The notes beneath the pieces were generated by a model. That model made no database searches. It was not told the DNA's origin and worked only from the letters and a program-made list of their open reading frames with translations. Positions 8,263-16,966 of a stretch of DNA of 56,185 bases are shown here, piece after piece. Both the position numbers and the translations under genes were made by a program. The DNA comes from an uncultured Bacteroides sp. (lineage in GTDB: Bacteria; Bacteroidota; Bacteroidia; Bacteroidales; Bacteroidaceae), in contig UQTJ01000021.1 in assembly GCA_900544075.1 (NCBI GenBank), positions 1 through 56,185 of the forward strand. The letters run 5' to 3'. How positions within the stretch are numbered: the stretch's first letter is position 1; each line of letters starts with the position of its first letter.

Positions 8263-9462
8263 ATGAAAATATTAGTACTAAATTGCGGTAGTTCTTCAAT
8301 CAAATATAAATTGTTTGAAATGACTACAAAAGAAATCCTTGCTCAAGGAGGTATTGAAAAAATCGGTCTTCCAGGTTCTTTCCTGAAAATGACTTTACCT
8401 AACGGTGAAAAGAAAATTATAGAAAAGGACGTACCTGAACACACTACAGGTGTACAGTTTATATTCGATACTTTGACTAACGAAGAATACGGTGCAGTAA
8501 AGAATCTTCACGAAATCAATGCTGTAGGTCACCGCGTACTTCACGGAGGAACAAAATTCAGCGGTTCTGTACTGATTAACGACGCTGTAATTGCAGCAGT
8601 AGAAGAATGCTGCGACCTCGGCCCGTTGCATAACCCTGCAAACCTGAAAGGTATCTATGCCGTACAGAAACTTCTTCCTGAAGTACCACAGGTAGCTGTA
8701 TTCGATACTGCATTCCATCAGACTATGCCTGACTATGCATACCTTTACCCAATACCTTACGAATATTTCGAAAAATACGGTATCCGTCGCTACGGTTTCC
8801 ACGGAACATCTCACCGCTACGTTTCAAAGCGTGTTTGCGAATTCCTCGGAATACCACAGGAAGGCAGCCGTATCATCACTTGCCACATCGGTAACGGTGG
8901 TTCCATAGCAGCAGTGAAAGACGGTAAATGTATCGACACAACAATGGGTCTTACTCCACTTGAAGGTCTTATGATGGGTACTCGTTGCGGCGACATAGAT
9001 GGAGGCGCAATATTGTACATGATGAAGAAAGAAGGCATGACTCCTGACGAGATGTCAAATATGCTTAACAAGAAGAGCGGTGTTCTCGGTGTATTCGAAA
9101 AGTCAAGCGATATGCGTGAACTGGAAGACGCTGTAGCAAGAGGCGAAGAACGCGCTATCCTTACAGAAAACATGTACTTCTACCGCATTACTAAATACAT
9201 CGGTGCTTATGCAGCAGCTATGGGCGGTGTTGACGTAATCCTGTTCACTGGTGGTGTTGGTGAAAACCAGGCTACTGCACGTGCAGGTGTCTGCAAGACA
9301 TTAGGCTTCATGGGTGTTGAAATCGATGCTGAAAAGAACAAGGTACGCGGACAGGAAGCTATCATCTCTACAGAAAACTCTAAAGTAAAAGTTGTGGTAA
9401 TACCTACAGACGAAGAGTTGATGATTGCTACTGACACTATGGACATCCTAAATAACAAATAA
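8263..9462 (+). CDS. ackA: acetate kinase
   Basis: It converts acetyl phosphate and ADP to acetate and ATP, the second step of the Pta-AckA pathway. The 399-residue protein has the ASKHA-fold signatures: NCGSSSIKYKLF at residues 6-17, RRYGFHGTSHRYVS near residue 176, CHIGNGGSIAAV near 207, DTTMGLTPLEGLMMGTR near 226 and FTGGVGEN near 327. Length and catalytic residues look complete. It is read in the same direction as pta and is followed by an unusual long hairpin at 9491-9570. Confidence 0.98.
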   Translation: MKILVLNCGSSSIKYKLFEMTTKEILAQGGIEKIGLPGSFLKMTLPNGEKKIIEKDVPEHTTGVQFIFDTLTNEEYGAVKNLHEINAVGHRVLHGGTKFSGSVLINDAVIAAVEECCDLGPLHNPANLKGIYAVQKLLPEVPQVAVFDTAFHQTMPDYAYLYPIPYEYFEKYGIRRYGFHGTSHRYVSKRVCEFLGIPQEGSRIITCHIGNGGSIAAVKDGKCIDTTMGLTPLEGLMMGTRCGDIDGGAILYMMKKEGMTPDEMSNMLNKKSGVLGVFEKSSDMRELEDAVARGEERAILTENMYFYRITKYIGAYAAAMGGVDVILFTGGVGENQATARAGVCKTLGFMGVEIDAEKNKVRGQEAIISTENSKVKVVVIPTDEELMIATDTMDILNNK

Positions 9463-9490
9463 GATATAGGAATATCCTAAAAGAGTTAAA

Positions 9491-9570
9491 AAGAGGATAC
9501 CTCATGGAAGGAATTCACTATCTTTGCAGCGGAAACAAAGCAAAGAGATTCCGACAAGAGGTATCCTCTT
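9491..9570 (+). terminator. long nested hairpin between ackA and the PfkB kinase gene
   Basis: A perfect 13-bp stem (9491-9503 with 9558-9570) encloses two inner stems: GGAAT (9510-9514) with ATTCC (9548-9552), and CTTTG (9522-9526) with CAAAG (9536-9540). CTTTTTATG follows, so it can act as an ackA terminator. A TATCTTTG promoter-like box (9519-9526) lies inside the loop, so the element may also affect transcription of the downstream kinase. Confidence 0.65.
9519..9526 (+). promoter_or_regulatory. possible -7 element TATCTTTG inside the hairpin loop
   Basis: TATCTTTG matches TAnnTTTG. It lies between the arms of the 9491-9570 inverted repeat, 88 nt before the kinase ATG. No -33 TTTG at the expected distance was seen. 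Confidence 0.45.
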
Positions 9571-9613
9571 CTTTTTATGCCTTGGTTTCCACTAAAATCG
9601 AAAACTTGACATT

Positions 9614-10654
9614 ATGAGCAAAAAGATTGTAACATTCGGAGAAATTATGCTCCGTCTTACCACACCTGACAACTTGCGTATCCAGCAAAGCCGTGATTTC
9701 CTGGTAAATTATGGCGGAAGTGAAGCAAACGTAGCCATCTCCATTGCCAATTTTGGCGGAGAGGTAGAGTATATCACAAGACTTCCTGACAATGCATTAG
9801 GAGAAACATGTATTTCTGAATTACGCTCGCACAACATCGGAACAAATCACATTCTATTCGGCGGACACCGTCTTGGAACTTATTACATGGAGAAAGCCGC
9901 AGCCATGCGTAACTCAAAAGTCATATACGACAGAGAGAATTCTTCATTTTCAGAACTGAAACCGGGTATGATAAACTGGCGCGAGATATTCAAGGATGCT
10001 GCAATATTCCACTGGTCAGGCATTGATGCAGCACTTACTCCGGGACTGGCAGAAGTATGTAGGGAAGCTATAGATATAGCAAAAGAAATGGGACTGAAGA
10101 TTTCTTACGACATAAACTACCGTAAAAATCTGTGGAACTACGGAAAATCTGCTCAGGAAGTACTACAGCCGTTGATGAAGGATAGCGATATCATGTTCGG
10201 AAGCGAAGGAGAATATGCTCTCGTTACAGGAATAAAAGCACCGGGATTCAAGGCTACAAAGAGCGGTGAGAAGTATGACACTGCTGCATACGAAAAATTC
10301 TGTCAGGAAATCAGCAAACAGGTTCCTAACTGTAAATACATATATATCGCACTACGCAACGTAATGAGCTCTGAACATCACACTTTTGCAGGAATCCTTT
10401 ACGCAAACGGAGAGATGAAACATACGCGAGTATTTGACATTGACAATGTCATAGACTGTGTGGGAGTAGGCGATGCTTTCTGTGGTGCCATGCTGTATGC
10501 ACAAAGCGCATATACCGACAATCAGAAACGGGTAGATTTTTCTACAGCTGCATCAGTTCTTAAGAATACGATAGCCGGCGACTATAATATGGTAAAAGCG
10601 GCTGAAGTAGAAAGCCTTATTGCCAGCCATGAAAGTGGTGAGGTAGCAAGATAA
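9614..10654 (+). CDS. kdgK: PfkB-family sugar kinase, probable 2-dehydro-3-deoxygluconokinase
   Basis: A cytoplasmic ATP-dependent carbohydrate kinase of 346 residues. It starts with the ribokinase-family pattern FGEIMLRLTTP and has YGGSEANVAISIANFGG near residue 33. The C-terminal ATP-site motif reads DCVGVGDAFCGA (near residue 280) rather than the usual DTTGAGD, but the catalytic GxGD Asp is kept. The closest resemblance is to KDG kinases, which feed uronic-acid breakdown to pyruvate and glyceraldehyde 3-phosphate; other sugar acids are possible. It stands alone after ackA and ends in a strong bidirectional terminator. Confidence 0.82.
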   Translation: MSKKIVTFGEIMLRLTTPDNLRIQQSRDFLVNYGGSEANVAISIANFGGEVEYITRLPDNALGETCISELRSHNIGTNHILFGGHRLGTYYMEKAAAMRNSKVIYDRENSSFSELKPGMINWREIFKDAAIFHWSGIDAALTPGLAEVCREAIDIAKEMGLKISYDINYRKNLWNYGKSAQEVLQPLMKDSDIMFGSEGEYALVTGIKAPGFKATKSGEKYDTAAYEKFCQEISKQVPNCKYIYIALRNVMSSEHHTFAGILYANGEMKHTRVFDIDNVIDCVGVGDAFCGAMLYAQSAYTDNQKRVDFSTAASVLKNTIAGDYNMVKAAEVESLIASHESGEVAR

Positions 10655-10663
10655 CAAACAGGA

Positions 10664-10710
10664 AAAAGAGCCATATCATAAACTCAAAGTAAATATGATA
10701 TGGCTCTTTT
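10664..10710. terminator. bidirectional terminator between kdgK and upp
   Basis: A perfect 17-bp stem (10664-10680 with 10694-10710) with a 13-nt loop has A/T runs on both sides. It serves the two convergent genes. Confidence 0.9.
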
Positions 10711-10730
10711 CTTTATTATAAAAATCGACA

Positions 10731-11390
10731 TTATATCTTCTCGCCATAAGCAAGGTCGCCTGCATCACCCAATCCAGGAACGATATACGAATGTTCGTCT
10801 ATCTCAGGGTCGATAGCCCCACACCAGAGAGTTACGTCCTGGCCGGCAAACACACGCTTTATTCTTTCTACTCCAGGCTGACTTGCTATAATACATGCGA
10901 TAATAAGTTTAGACGGAATACCTTTTGTAGTGAAAGCTTTCCACGCAAGTTCCAGACTCTCGCCTGTAGCAAGCATCGGGTCTACGAGCATGACAGTCTT
11001 GTTTGTCAAATCCGGAGTAGCAATATACTCTATTCTTACATCAAGGTCCCTGTGTTCCTTATCCGTATAATAACGATAAGCCGAAACAAAAGCATTTCCT
11101 GCTTTATCGAATATATTCAGAAAACCATTGTGAAGAGGAAGTCCGGCTCTGAACACCGTAGCTATAACCACATTATCATCCGGTGTACTGGCCTCGGCAA
11201 TACCCAAAGGAGTCTGTATCTGTTTTCTGGAATAATCAAGGTCTTTGCTTATCTCATAAGCCATAAGTTCGCCTATCCTCTCAATATTCCTGCGAAAACG
11301 TATTCTGTCACCCTGAACATTGACATCACGCATCTCGGCTACATACTGGTTTAGTATAGAATTGGTTTCAGCAAGGTTTATTACTTTCAT
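10731..11390 (-). CDS. upp: uracil phosphoribosyltransferase
   Basis: This pyrimidine salvage enzyme makes UMP from uracil and PRPP. The 219-residue protein shows the PRPP-binding stretch VDPMLATGESLELAWK near residue 136, VFRAGLPLHNGFL near residue 80, and a C-terminal GAIDPEIDEHSYIVPGLGDAGDLAYG that matches the UPRT C-terminus. The start is ATG at 11390. It is leftward, 62 bp after the lpxH gene, and ends at the bidirectional terminator shared with kdgK. No TAnnTTTG box was seen directly upstream, so it may be read with lpxH. Confidence 0.95.
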   Translation of the reverse strand: MKVINLAETNSILNQYVAEMRDVNVQGDRIRFRRNIERIGELMAYEISKDLDYSRKQIQTPLGIAEASTPDDNVVIATVFRAGLPLHNGFLNIFDKAGNAFVSAYRYYTDKEHRDLDVRIEYIATPDLTNKTVMLVDPMLATGESLELAWKAFTTKGIPSKLIIACIIASQPGVERIKRVFAGQDVTLWCGAIDPEIDEHSYIVPGLGDAGDLAYGEKI

Positions 11391-11452
11391 ATTACAGTTC
11401 TTTATATTTGATGATATAACACTAAAATGTCCATTTTGTTCACAGGTTTATC

Positions 11453-12226
11453 TTAAAGTTGAGTTTCTCCCTCGATAAACTGTTCCAAAAACATATTTTC
11501 TCCATCGAACACAGCATAAGAGAATTCCGATATCCAGTCGCCAAGAATCATAATTCTTGATGTCCTTGAAAGCATCATATCAAACAAAATATGCCTGTGA
11601 CCATAGATAAAGTAATTGATGTCAGGATGTGTCTTGAGATATTTCTTTGTAAACAATACCAACGGTTCCTTGTCTTCGCCCATATATTCAGGTTCCTTAC
11701 CATCCTTGCGCTTCAGGCGGCTGTGCTTTGCCCATTCCAGCCCGAAGTCGATACTCCATCGTGGATGCAGCATAGAGAACAGACGCTGCAAAGTCTTGCT
11801 GTGGAAAACCATTCTTAGGAACTTGAACTTTTTGTCGTCATCGCCAAGACCGTCGCCATGTGCAAGGAAGAATTCTTTTCCGTATATCTCACATGTCAAA
11901 GGTGTGCGGTGTATAATCATTCCACATTCCTTTTCAAGATAATCGCCACACCATATATCGTGGTTTCCAATAAAGAAATGTACTTCCACTCCTCTGTCGG
12001 TCAGTTCAGATATCTTTCCGAGAAAACGTGTATAACCTTTAGGCACTACTGTCTTGAACTCATACCAGAAGTCGAACATATCGCCCAGCATATACACAGC
12101 AGCAGCCTTATCCTTTATGCTGTCAAGAAAATTGACAAGCCTTCTTTCCTGCATACGAGCATGAGGTATAGCCCGCGAGCCCAGATGAGCATCGGAAATG
12201 AAATATATGTTTTTCATCTCATTCAT
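11453..12226 (-). CDS. lpxH: UDP-2,3-diacylglucosamine diphosphatase (LpxH-type)
   Basis: A lipid A pathway hydrolase of the calcineurin-like metallophosphoesterase fold that makes lipid X at the inner face of the cytoplasmic membrane. Metal-site motifs are in order: SDAHLG (Asp12, His14), GDMFDFW (Asp49), GNHDIW (Asn88, His89), HGDGLGDD near 123, and YGHRH near residue 207. A start at the internal ATG giving MKNIYF (12217) is equally possible. It lies 24 bp after the DUF59 gene in the same direction. A second LpxH-like gene occurs at 29107-29907. Confidence 0.88.
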   Translation of the reverse strand: MNEMKNIYFISDAHLGSRAIPHARMQERRLVNFLDSIKDKAAAVYMLGDMFDFWYEFKTVVPKGYTRFLGKISELTDRGVEVHFFIGNHDIWCGDYLEKECGMIIHRTPLTCEIYGKEFFLAHGDGLGDDDKKFKFLRMVFHSKTLQRLFSMLHPRWSIDFGLEWAKHSRLKRKDGKEPEYMGEDKEPLVLFTKKYLKTHPDINYFIYGHRHILFDMMLSRTSRIMILGDWISEFSYAVFDGENMFLEQFIEGETQL

Positions 12227-12250
12227 AGTTATACCTTTTATAATTTATTA

Positions 12251-12571
12251 TTACATGAAGCCCAATTCCAACTTGGCCTCATCAGTCATCATATCCTTGT
12301 CCCATTCAGGTTCGAACACAAGATTAACCTGAGCGGAAGTTACACCTTCTACAGACTCTATCTTCTGTCGCACATCCTCCATTATGAAATCAGCTGCCGG
12401 ACAGTTTGGAGCTGTCAGAGTCATATCCAAAGTGAGTTCACCATCGTCCTGAAGGTCAATTTTGTATATAAGCCCCAAGTCATATACATTTACCGGAATT
12501 TCAGGGTCATATACAGTCTTCAGCATATCAATGATTTTCTCTTCTATCTTGAGTTTTTCTTCGTTGTTCAT
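12251..12571 (-). CDS. MIP18/DUF59-family Fe-S cluster maturation protein
   Basis: A 106-residue protein covering one complete DUF59 domain (PaaD/SufT-like). Recognisable parts are VYDPEIPVNVYDLGLIY near residue 16, LDMTLTAPNCPAADF near residue 48 with the conserved Cys, and a closing VNLVFEPEWDKDMMTDEAKLELGF. Members assist Fe-S cluster assembly or delivery; the exact client is unknown. It lies at the head of a leftward group with lpxH and probably upp, with a promoter box at 12600-12607. Confidence 0.9.
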   Translation of the reverse strand: MNNEEKLKIEEKIIDMLKTVYDPEIPVNVYDLGLIYKIDLQDDGELTLDMTLTAPNCPAADFIMEDVRQKIESVEGVTSAQVNLVFEPEWDKDMMTDEAKLELGFM

Positions 12572-12599
12572 ATCTTTCTATTAAGTAATATTTTCTGTG

Positions 12600-12607
12600 C
12601 AAATATA
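12600..12607 (-). promoter_or_regulatory. -7 element TATATTTG for the DUF59-lpxH unit
   Basis: CAAATATA on the plus strand reads TATATTTG on the minus strand, 29 nt before the DUF59 ATG. It separates this unit from the upstream radC gene. Confidence 0.55.
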
Positions 12608-12625
12608 CACAAATTTTATTTTACA

Positions 12626-13315
12626 TCATATTCTACCTTCATCCGCATAGCTATAATATGCTCCGTCTGTCACTATCACATGGTCCAGCATACGGATATT
12701 CATCACTTTCGATGCTTGAAACAAAGCCTGTGTCAGTCTGTCATCGTCGGCACTCGGACGCACATTTCCCGAAGGATGGTTATGACTCAAAATCATGGAT
12801 GTAGCACGTTTCAGAAGTGCCTCACGCAGAATCACACGTACATCCACCTGAGTAGAGGCCAATCCTCCCTGACTTATTCGTGTGACATCTATCACCTTGG
12901 CAGCCTGATTAAGAAACATCACCCAACATTCCTCTACAGGCAAATCGCACATAACCGGATGGAAATAGCTGTAAATGTCCTCCGACGAACGTATAGGCTT
13001 CCTCTCCTCTTGTTTCTCATCCTTTCTCCGTTTACCTAACTCAGAAGCAGCTAAAATAGTGATAGCCTTTGCAGGCCCTATTCCCTTGAACTTACACAAA
13101 TCATCCACCGAACATTTACCCAATGCACTAAGACTGTTGTTATACTTGTCAAGAACCTTGCGCATGAGTTCCACAGCCGATTCGTCCGTACTTCCCGAAC
13201 CAATCAGTATCGCCAACAGTTCTGCATTCGAGAGTGCAGACGCACCGTGCATCATCATCTTTTCGCGCGGACGGTCTTCTTCCGCCCACTGATTTATAGA
13301 TAGTTTTTCCGTCAT
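12626..13315 (-). CDS. radC: RadC-family JAB-domain protein
   Basis: A 229-residue protein with an N-terminal helix-hairpin-helix region (LCKFKGIGPAKA near residue 71) and a C-terminal JAB1/MPN-like metal domain with the HNHPSGNVRPSADD motif near residue 177 (JAMM signature HxHx...D). The family is called DNA repair protein RadC by tradition, but a direct repair role has been questioned; the fold suggests a metal-dependent hydrolase. Its ATG overlaps the stop of the upstream glycosyltransferase by 4 bp, implying translational coupling from the promoter at 14405-14412. Confidence 0.93.
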   Translation of the reverse strand: MTEKLSINQWAEEDRPREKMMMHGASALSNAELLAILIGSGSTDESAVELMRKVLDKYNNSLSALGKCSVDDLCKFKGIGPAKAITILAASELGKRRKDEKQEERKPIRSSEDIYSYFHPVMCDLPVEECWVMFLNQAAKVIDVTRISQGGLASTQVDVRVILREALLKRATSMILSHNHPSGNVRPSADDDRLTQALFQASKVMNIRMLDHVIVTDGAYYSYADEGRI

Positions 13316-14382
13316 TTATAGAAACTTTTTTCAAAAGCCGAAAACGAAGATTTTCCTCTCACACAGCGTTTCCACCATGCTATAAGGGAACCGCTTCCAT
13401 ATCCCGTCAATTGTATAAACGATGAAACAATGGAAATAGCGCCTATTTTAAGACTTTTATTCCGTATGGACGAATCAAAGAATATCAACACTGAGAATAT
13501 CAGCAATGGCAACCATCCCACTGCGCACAGCCACAGTCCCAACGGATGCAACATATTATAACTTGAAACATCAGGACTGAATGATGTAAATGAAATCAGA
13601 TATATCCCAGCAAGAACTGCCAGTAACAAGACAGATACCCCAACTGTAAACACAGCCGGAAGCATATGTACGAGCTTAAGCGATTCAGGGTATTTCTTAT
13701 ACAAATTGATACGGGCGATACCGGAGTTATGTACCTGTTTGAAGAATTTACGCATATCAGTCCTTCGCTTGTGCCATACCCATGCCCCCGGGAAAAGACG
13801 GCATGAATATCCTCCCTTGAAAATGCGTATGCTGAAATCTATATCCTCACCGAAACGCATATCGGAAAAGCCTCCCAAAGCCTTATATACTTCAGCACGG
13901 ATACCCATATTGAAACTGCGAGGATAGAACTTGTCCATTTTCTTTTTACCTCCGCGGATACCACCTGTGGTAAAGAAAGATGTCATCGAATAGTTTATGG
14001 CTTTCTGAGTGTCGGTAAACGATTCGTGCGCACGGTCAGGACCTCCGAAAGCATCGGCCGGTTCATTTGTAAGTTCCTCTTCCACTGCCTTGAAATAATC
14101 CGGAGGAAGAATACAGTCAGAGTCAAGTATTATAAGATACTCTCCATGACTTCTCTCCGCACCATAGTTTCTTGACTGTCCCGGTCCGGAATTGGATTTT
14201 GAATAATATCTGATGTTCATGGACGCAGCATACTTGTCTACCACATCCTTACATGGCACTGCCGAACCGTCCTCCACAATGATGACTTCAAAATCGGTAT
14301 ATGTTTGTTGCATAAGGCTCTGCAACAGTTCATCCACCTCGTCCGGACGATTGTAAACAGGTACTATAACTGAATATCGCAT
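13312..14382 (-). CDS. family 2 glycosyltransferase with C-terminal membrane segments
   Basis: A 356-residue GT-A enzyme. The N-terminus has VIVPVYNRPDEVDELLQSL, then the DSDC motif near residue 91 that binds the metal/nucleotide sugar, and GEDIDFSIRIFKGGY near residue 178. Three or four hydrophobic segments follow (roughly 245-270, 285-305, 315-335), placing it at the inner membrane with the active site in the cytoplasm. Acceptor and sugar are unknown. It overlaps radC by 4 bp, an odd pairing with a DNA-related gene. It has its own TAAGTTTG promoter box. Confidence 0.9.
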   Translation of the reverse strand: MRYSVIVPVYNRPDEVDELLQSLMQQTYTDFEVIIVEDGSAVPCKDVVDKYAASMNIRYYSKSNSGPGQSRNYGAERSHGEYLIILDSDCILPPDYFKAVEEELTNEPADAFGGPDRAHESFTDTQKAINYSMTSFFTTGGIRGGKKKMDKFYPRSFNMGIRAEVYKALGGFSDMRFGEDIDFSIRIFKGGYSCRLFPGAWVWHKRRTDMRKFFKQVHNSGIARINLYKKYPESLKLVHMLPAVFTVGVSVLLLAVLAGIYLISFTSFSPDVSSYNMLHPLGLWLCAVGWLPLLIFSVLIFFDSSIRNKSLKIGAISIVSSFIQLTGYGSGSLIAWWKRCVRGKSSFSAFEKSFYK

Positions 14383-14404
14383 AGTCTAAAAAATGAGTTA
14401 TTTG

Positions 14405-14412
14405 CAAACTTA
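14405..14412 (-). promoter_or_regulatory. -7 element TAAGTTTG for glycosyltransferase-radC
   Basis: CAAACTTA on the plus strand reads TAAGTTTG on the minus strand, 23 nt before the glycosyltransferase ATG. Confidence 0.5.
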
Positions 14413-14468
14413 CATAAATTATTCTTAATATCCTTGCGAAAGTAAACATATGTCAAAAAATAAAACAA

Positions 14469-14493
14469 GCGATACTGAGAAATTCAATATCGC
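14469..14493 (-). terminator. terminator of the GH127 gene
   Basis: GCGATACTG (14469-14477) pairs with CAATATCGC (14485-14493), 9 bp with one wobble. On the minus strand it is followed by TTGTTTTATTTTTT. Confidence 0.85.
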
Positions 14494-14519
14494 CTGCCTT
14501 TAATTAATTACACTCCCTA

Positions 14520-16859
14520 TCACTCAAAAACCAACCTTACCGAACAGAAACGCGGAGTAATGTCCGATTTTCCACGCATAACCTTAATTTCCCATTCTGA
14601 TACCTTTAGCAGCTGTTTAGGGAATTTCAACACATGCAAGGCCTCCTTACCGTTTATTTCTCCTATCTTTTGTCCATTGACATAAACTTCGGCATCTCTT
14701 GAAGCATCAATGAATGAATTTATCATAACCGCATTTACCGGCTTACCCTTAGACTTCATTTTGTAAGAGAACCATCCTTTAGTTTCGCGCCACGGTGTAC
14801 CCTGCTCGCTTCCTATCACGGATTGCTCCATCTTTACAAAATGGTCACTTTCAGGCTGCTGTTCGCCACACACCACCAAATCAGCAGTGACATTCTCCAG
14901 TCTGGCACGTTCCATTTCAGCTCTTGCCAACTCATCCTGCTTCTTTTTAAGCTCATCCTTGGATACTAATTCCCAATAAACCATGTATCTGCATTCGTGT
15001 GTCTTATAGAAAGGCTTCAATATCATACCTTCATATTTTGAAGGATAAGTTCCTGACAATGTAAATTCAAGTTTACTGCCGTTCTTCTTGATATTGGATA
15101 AAATATCCTTTTCACCACCTACTATGACCGGCATATCCTGCAAAGGCAACTGAGGACCGGAAGCAACATGTCCGCCACGGCTATCATCGGCAAACAAACC
15201 GTCCATTCTTTCCTTACCCATGTCTGAAGCCAAGACTATCGGACCGTACATAAACGAATAATAAGGAGATTTGTCCGGAATCTGGACCGCACGCAAAGAC
15301 ATAGGCAATGACATTTCTACCACATCACCATCCTTCCATTTTCTTTCGATAGTGAAATAGCCTTTATCATAAGAAGCTTCTGTTTTCTCACCGTTCACCA
15401 GGAAAGTAACTTTTGCATCCCCTATCCATTCAGGCTTACGGAAACTTATTTTCATTTTCTTAGGTTTTTTCGTAGCAACACTTATTTTTGTGCTTTCATT
15501 TTCCGGGAAAGATGTTTCCTGAGTAAATGTCATACCACATTCTTCCCACTCAAGCACAGAAGGGATGAACAGATTGACTATAAGCTCATTATCACGCGAA
15601 GCATATATCATCTCTGCATATTTGGCATGATTCTCCATTCCCGAACCTACGCAACACCAGAAGCAGTTCTGAGGCTGCGAATATACTCTGTAGTGTCCGG
15701 AGCGCATAGGAGTGAAATACACCAATCCGCCCTGAACAGGATTCTGACTCGACAGAATATGATTATACAAAGCACGCTCATAATAATCCATATATGAAGC
15801 ATCGGCAGAAGTCTGATAAAGCATCTTTGTCAGACGCAGCATATTGTAAGTGTTACATGTTTCAGGTCCCTGCTCACTGGTCATCATACTTGAAAAATCA
15901 TCCGATTTATGGAAATGTTCCCTGACACTGTTTCCTCCTATTGAAACACTTCTGTTGTTTACCACCGTATTCCAGAAAAATACAGAAGCATTATCCCAGT
16001 CACCGTTGCCCTCCAAATCGGCTATTCTCTTGAATCCTATAACCTTTGGAATCTGCGTGTTGGCATGCATACCCGTAAGATTATCCTTGTTTTCCAAAAG
16101 AGGATTAAGAACAGCCCTGTGCGAGAAACGTTTTGCAAGGTCGAGATACTTTTCTTCACCGGTAATACCATATACATCGGCAAAAACTTCATTCAATCCG
16201 CCATGCTCACTACGCAACATATCCTGAATCTGCTCATCTGTCAAACCCGAAACTATGTCAATCATCCAGTCAGTCAGGGCAATGAGCATATCTTTAGCCT
16301 CTTCTTTTCCGGCTATCAAATACGCATCGCGCAAACCGGCATATGTTTTATGGATATTATAAAGCGGCACCCATCTGTTATTCAGTCCGAATGGATTAGC
16401 ATCTATCTTACCGCTCTTGATTTCACTCCAGACAGCTTTTCCGCCCGGTACGCCACACAGATATCCATTACCCGAGGCATCCTGGCAGCGTTTCATCTCC
16501 GAAAGGAAATAATCCAAACGCTTTCTTATTTCCTCATCGCCCGTAGAAGCATACATATAAGACAAAGCTGAAAGATAATGTCCTCCTATATGTCCGTCAA
16601 GACCGGTGTTCTCCCAGTTAGGATAATTCTCTGCCTTAGGCTGTAGTCCTGCCTCCTTCATATACGGAGCAAGCAGTCTGTCAGGATCAAGTCCCATCAG
16701 ATAACACTTGTCAAGCTTTTCAGCATGTTTGAATACACCCGATGTAAGACGTACATCGTCAATAGGAAATGTTTTGATTTTTTGAGGTAACCCGGCCTCC
16801 ATATTTACAGATGCCATAAGCATCAATCCCAAGAAATACAGTTTTCTCATGTTTTCCAT
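14520..16859 (-). CDS. secreted GH127 beta-L-arabinofuranosidase
   Basis: A 779-residue glycoside hydrolase of family 127 (formerly DUF1680) that removes beta-L-arabinofuranose from plant glycans. A signal peptide begins at MENM or, more naturally, at MRKLYF (ATG at 16850), so it is periplasmic or exported. The (alpha/alpha)6 barrel is followed by beta-rich domains from about residue 430 on. The Zn/thiol active-site set of the family is visible: Glu333 and Cys335 in GPETCNTYNM, and Cys402-Cys403 in FWCCVGSGMENH, with the second Glu candidate in the preceding region. No SusC/SusD or other polysaccharide-locus gene is adjacent. Regulation is probably from a TATATTTG box at 16884-16891. Confidence 0.92.
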   Translation of the reverse strand: MENMRKLYFLGLMLMASVNMEAGLPQKIKTFPIDDVRLTSGVFKHAEKLDKCYLMGLDPDRLLAPYMKEAGLQPKAENYPNWENTGLDGHIGGHYLSALSYMYASTGDEEIRKRLDYFLSEMKRCQDASGNGYLCGVPGGKAVWSEIKSGKIDANPFGLNNRWVPLYNIHKTYAGLRDAYLIAGKEEAKDMLIALTDWMIDIVSGLTDEQIQDMLRSEHGGLNEVFADVYGITGEEKYLDLAKRFSHRAVLNPLLENKDNLTGMHANTQIPKVIGFKRIADLEGNGDWDNASVFFWNTVVNNRSVSIGGNSVREHFHKSDDFSSMMTSEQGPETCNTYNMLRLTKMLYQTSADASYMDYYERALYNHILSSQNPVQGGLVYFTPMRSGHYRVYSQPQNCFWCCVGSGMENHAKYAEMIYASRDNELIVNLFIPSVLEWEECGMTFTQETSFPENESTKISVATKKPKKMKISFRKPEWIGDAKVTFLVNGEKTEASYDKGYFTIERKWKDGDVVEMSLPMSLRAVQIPDKSPYYSFMYGPIVLASDMGKERMDGLFADDSRGGHVASGPQLPLQDMPVIVGGEKDILSNIKKNGSKLEFTLSGTYPSKYEGMILKPFYKTHECRYMVYWELVSKDELKKKQDELARAEMERARLENVTADLVVCGEQQPESDHFVKMEQSVIGSEQGTPWRETKGWFSYKMKSKGKPVNAVMINSFIDASRDAEVYVNGQKIGEINGKEALHVLKFPKQLLKVSEWEIKVMRGKSDITPRFCSVRLVFE

Positions 16860-16883
16860 TTATAAAATTAAGTTTTAACGGCA

Positions 16884-16891
16884 CAAATATA
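16884..16891 (-). promoter_or_regulatory. -7 element TATATTTG for the GH127 gene
   Basis: CAAATATA on the plus strand reads TATATTTG on the minus strand, 25 nt before the longer ATG. A TTTG at 16910-16907 is 15 nt upstream, closer than normal. Confidence 0.5.
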
Positions 16892-16966
16892 CAAATAAGT
16901 GTAAAACAAACAATTTATTTCATGGAAAAATTTTATAGCTGACACTTCAGCATTAAATGAGAAACA

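Noticed and set aside
8395..9173. Open frames antisense to ackA
   Set aside because: They are explained by the codon pattern of ackA; no motif, start context or promoter was seen.
11858..13039. Long open frame (393 codons) on the plus strand
   Set aside because: It runs antisense to lpxH, the DUF59 gene and radC, which have clear motifs. The translation has no domain sense and is rich in residues typical of shadow frames.
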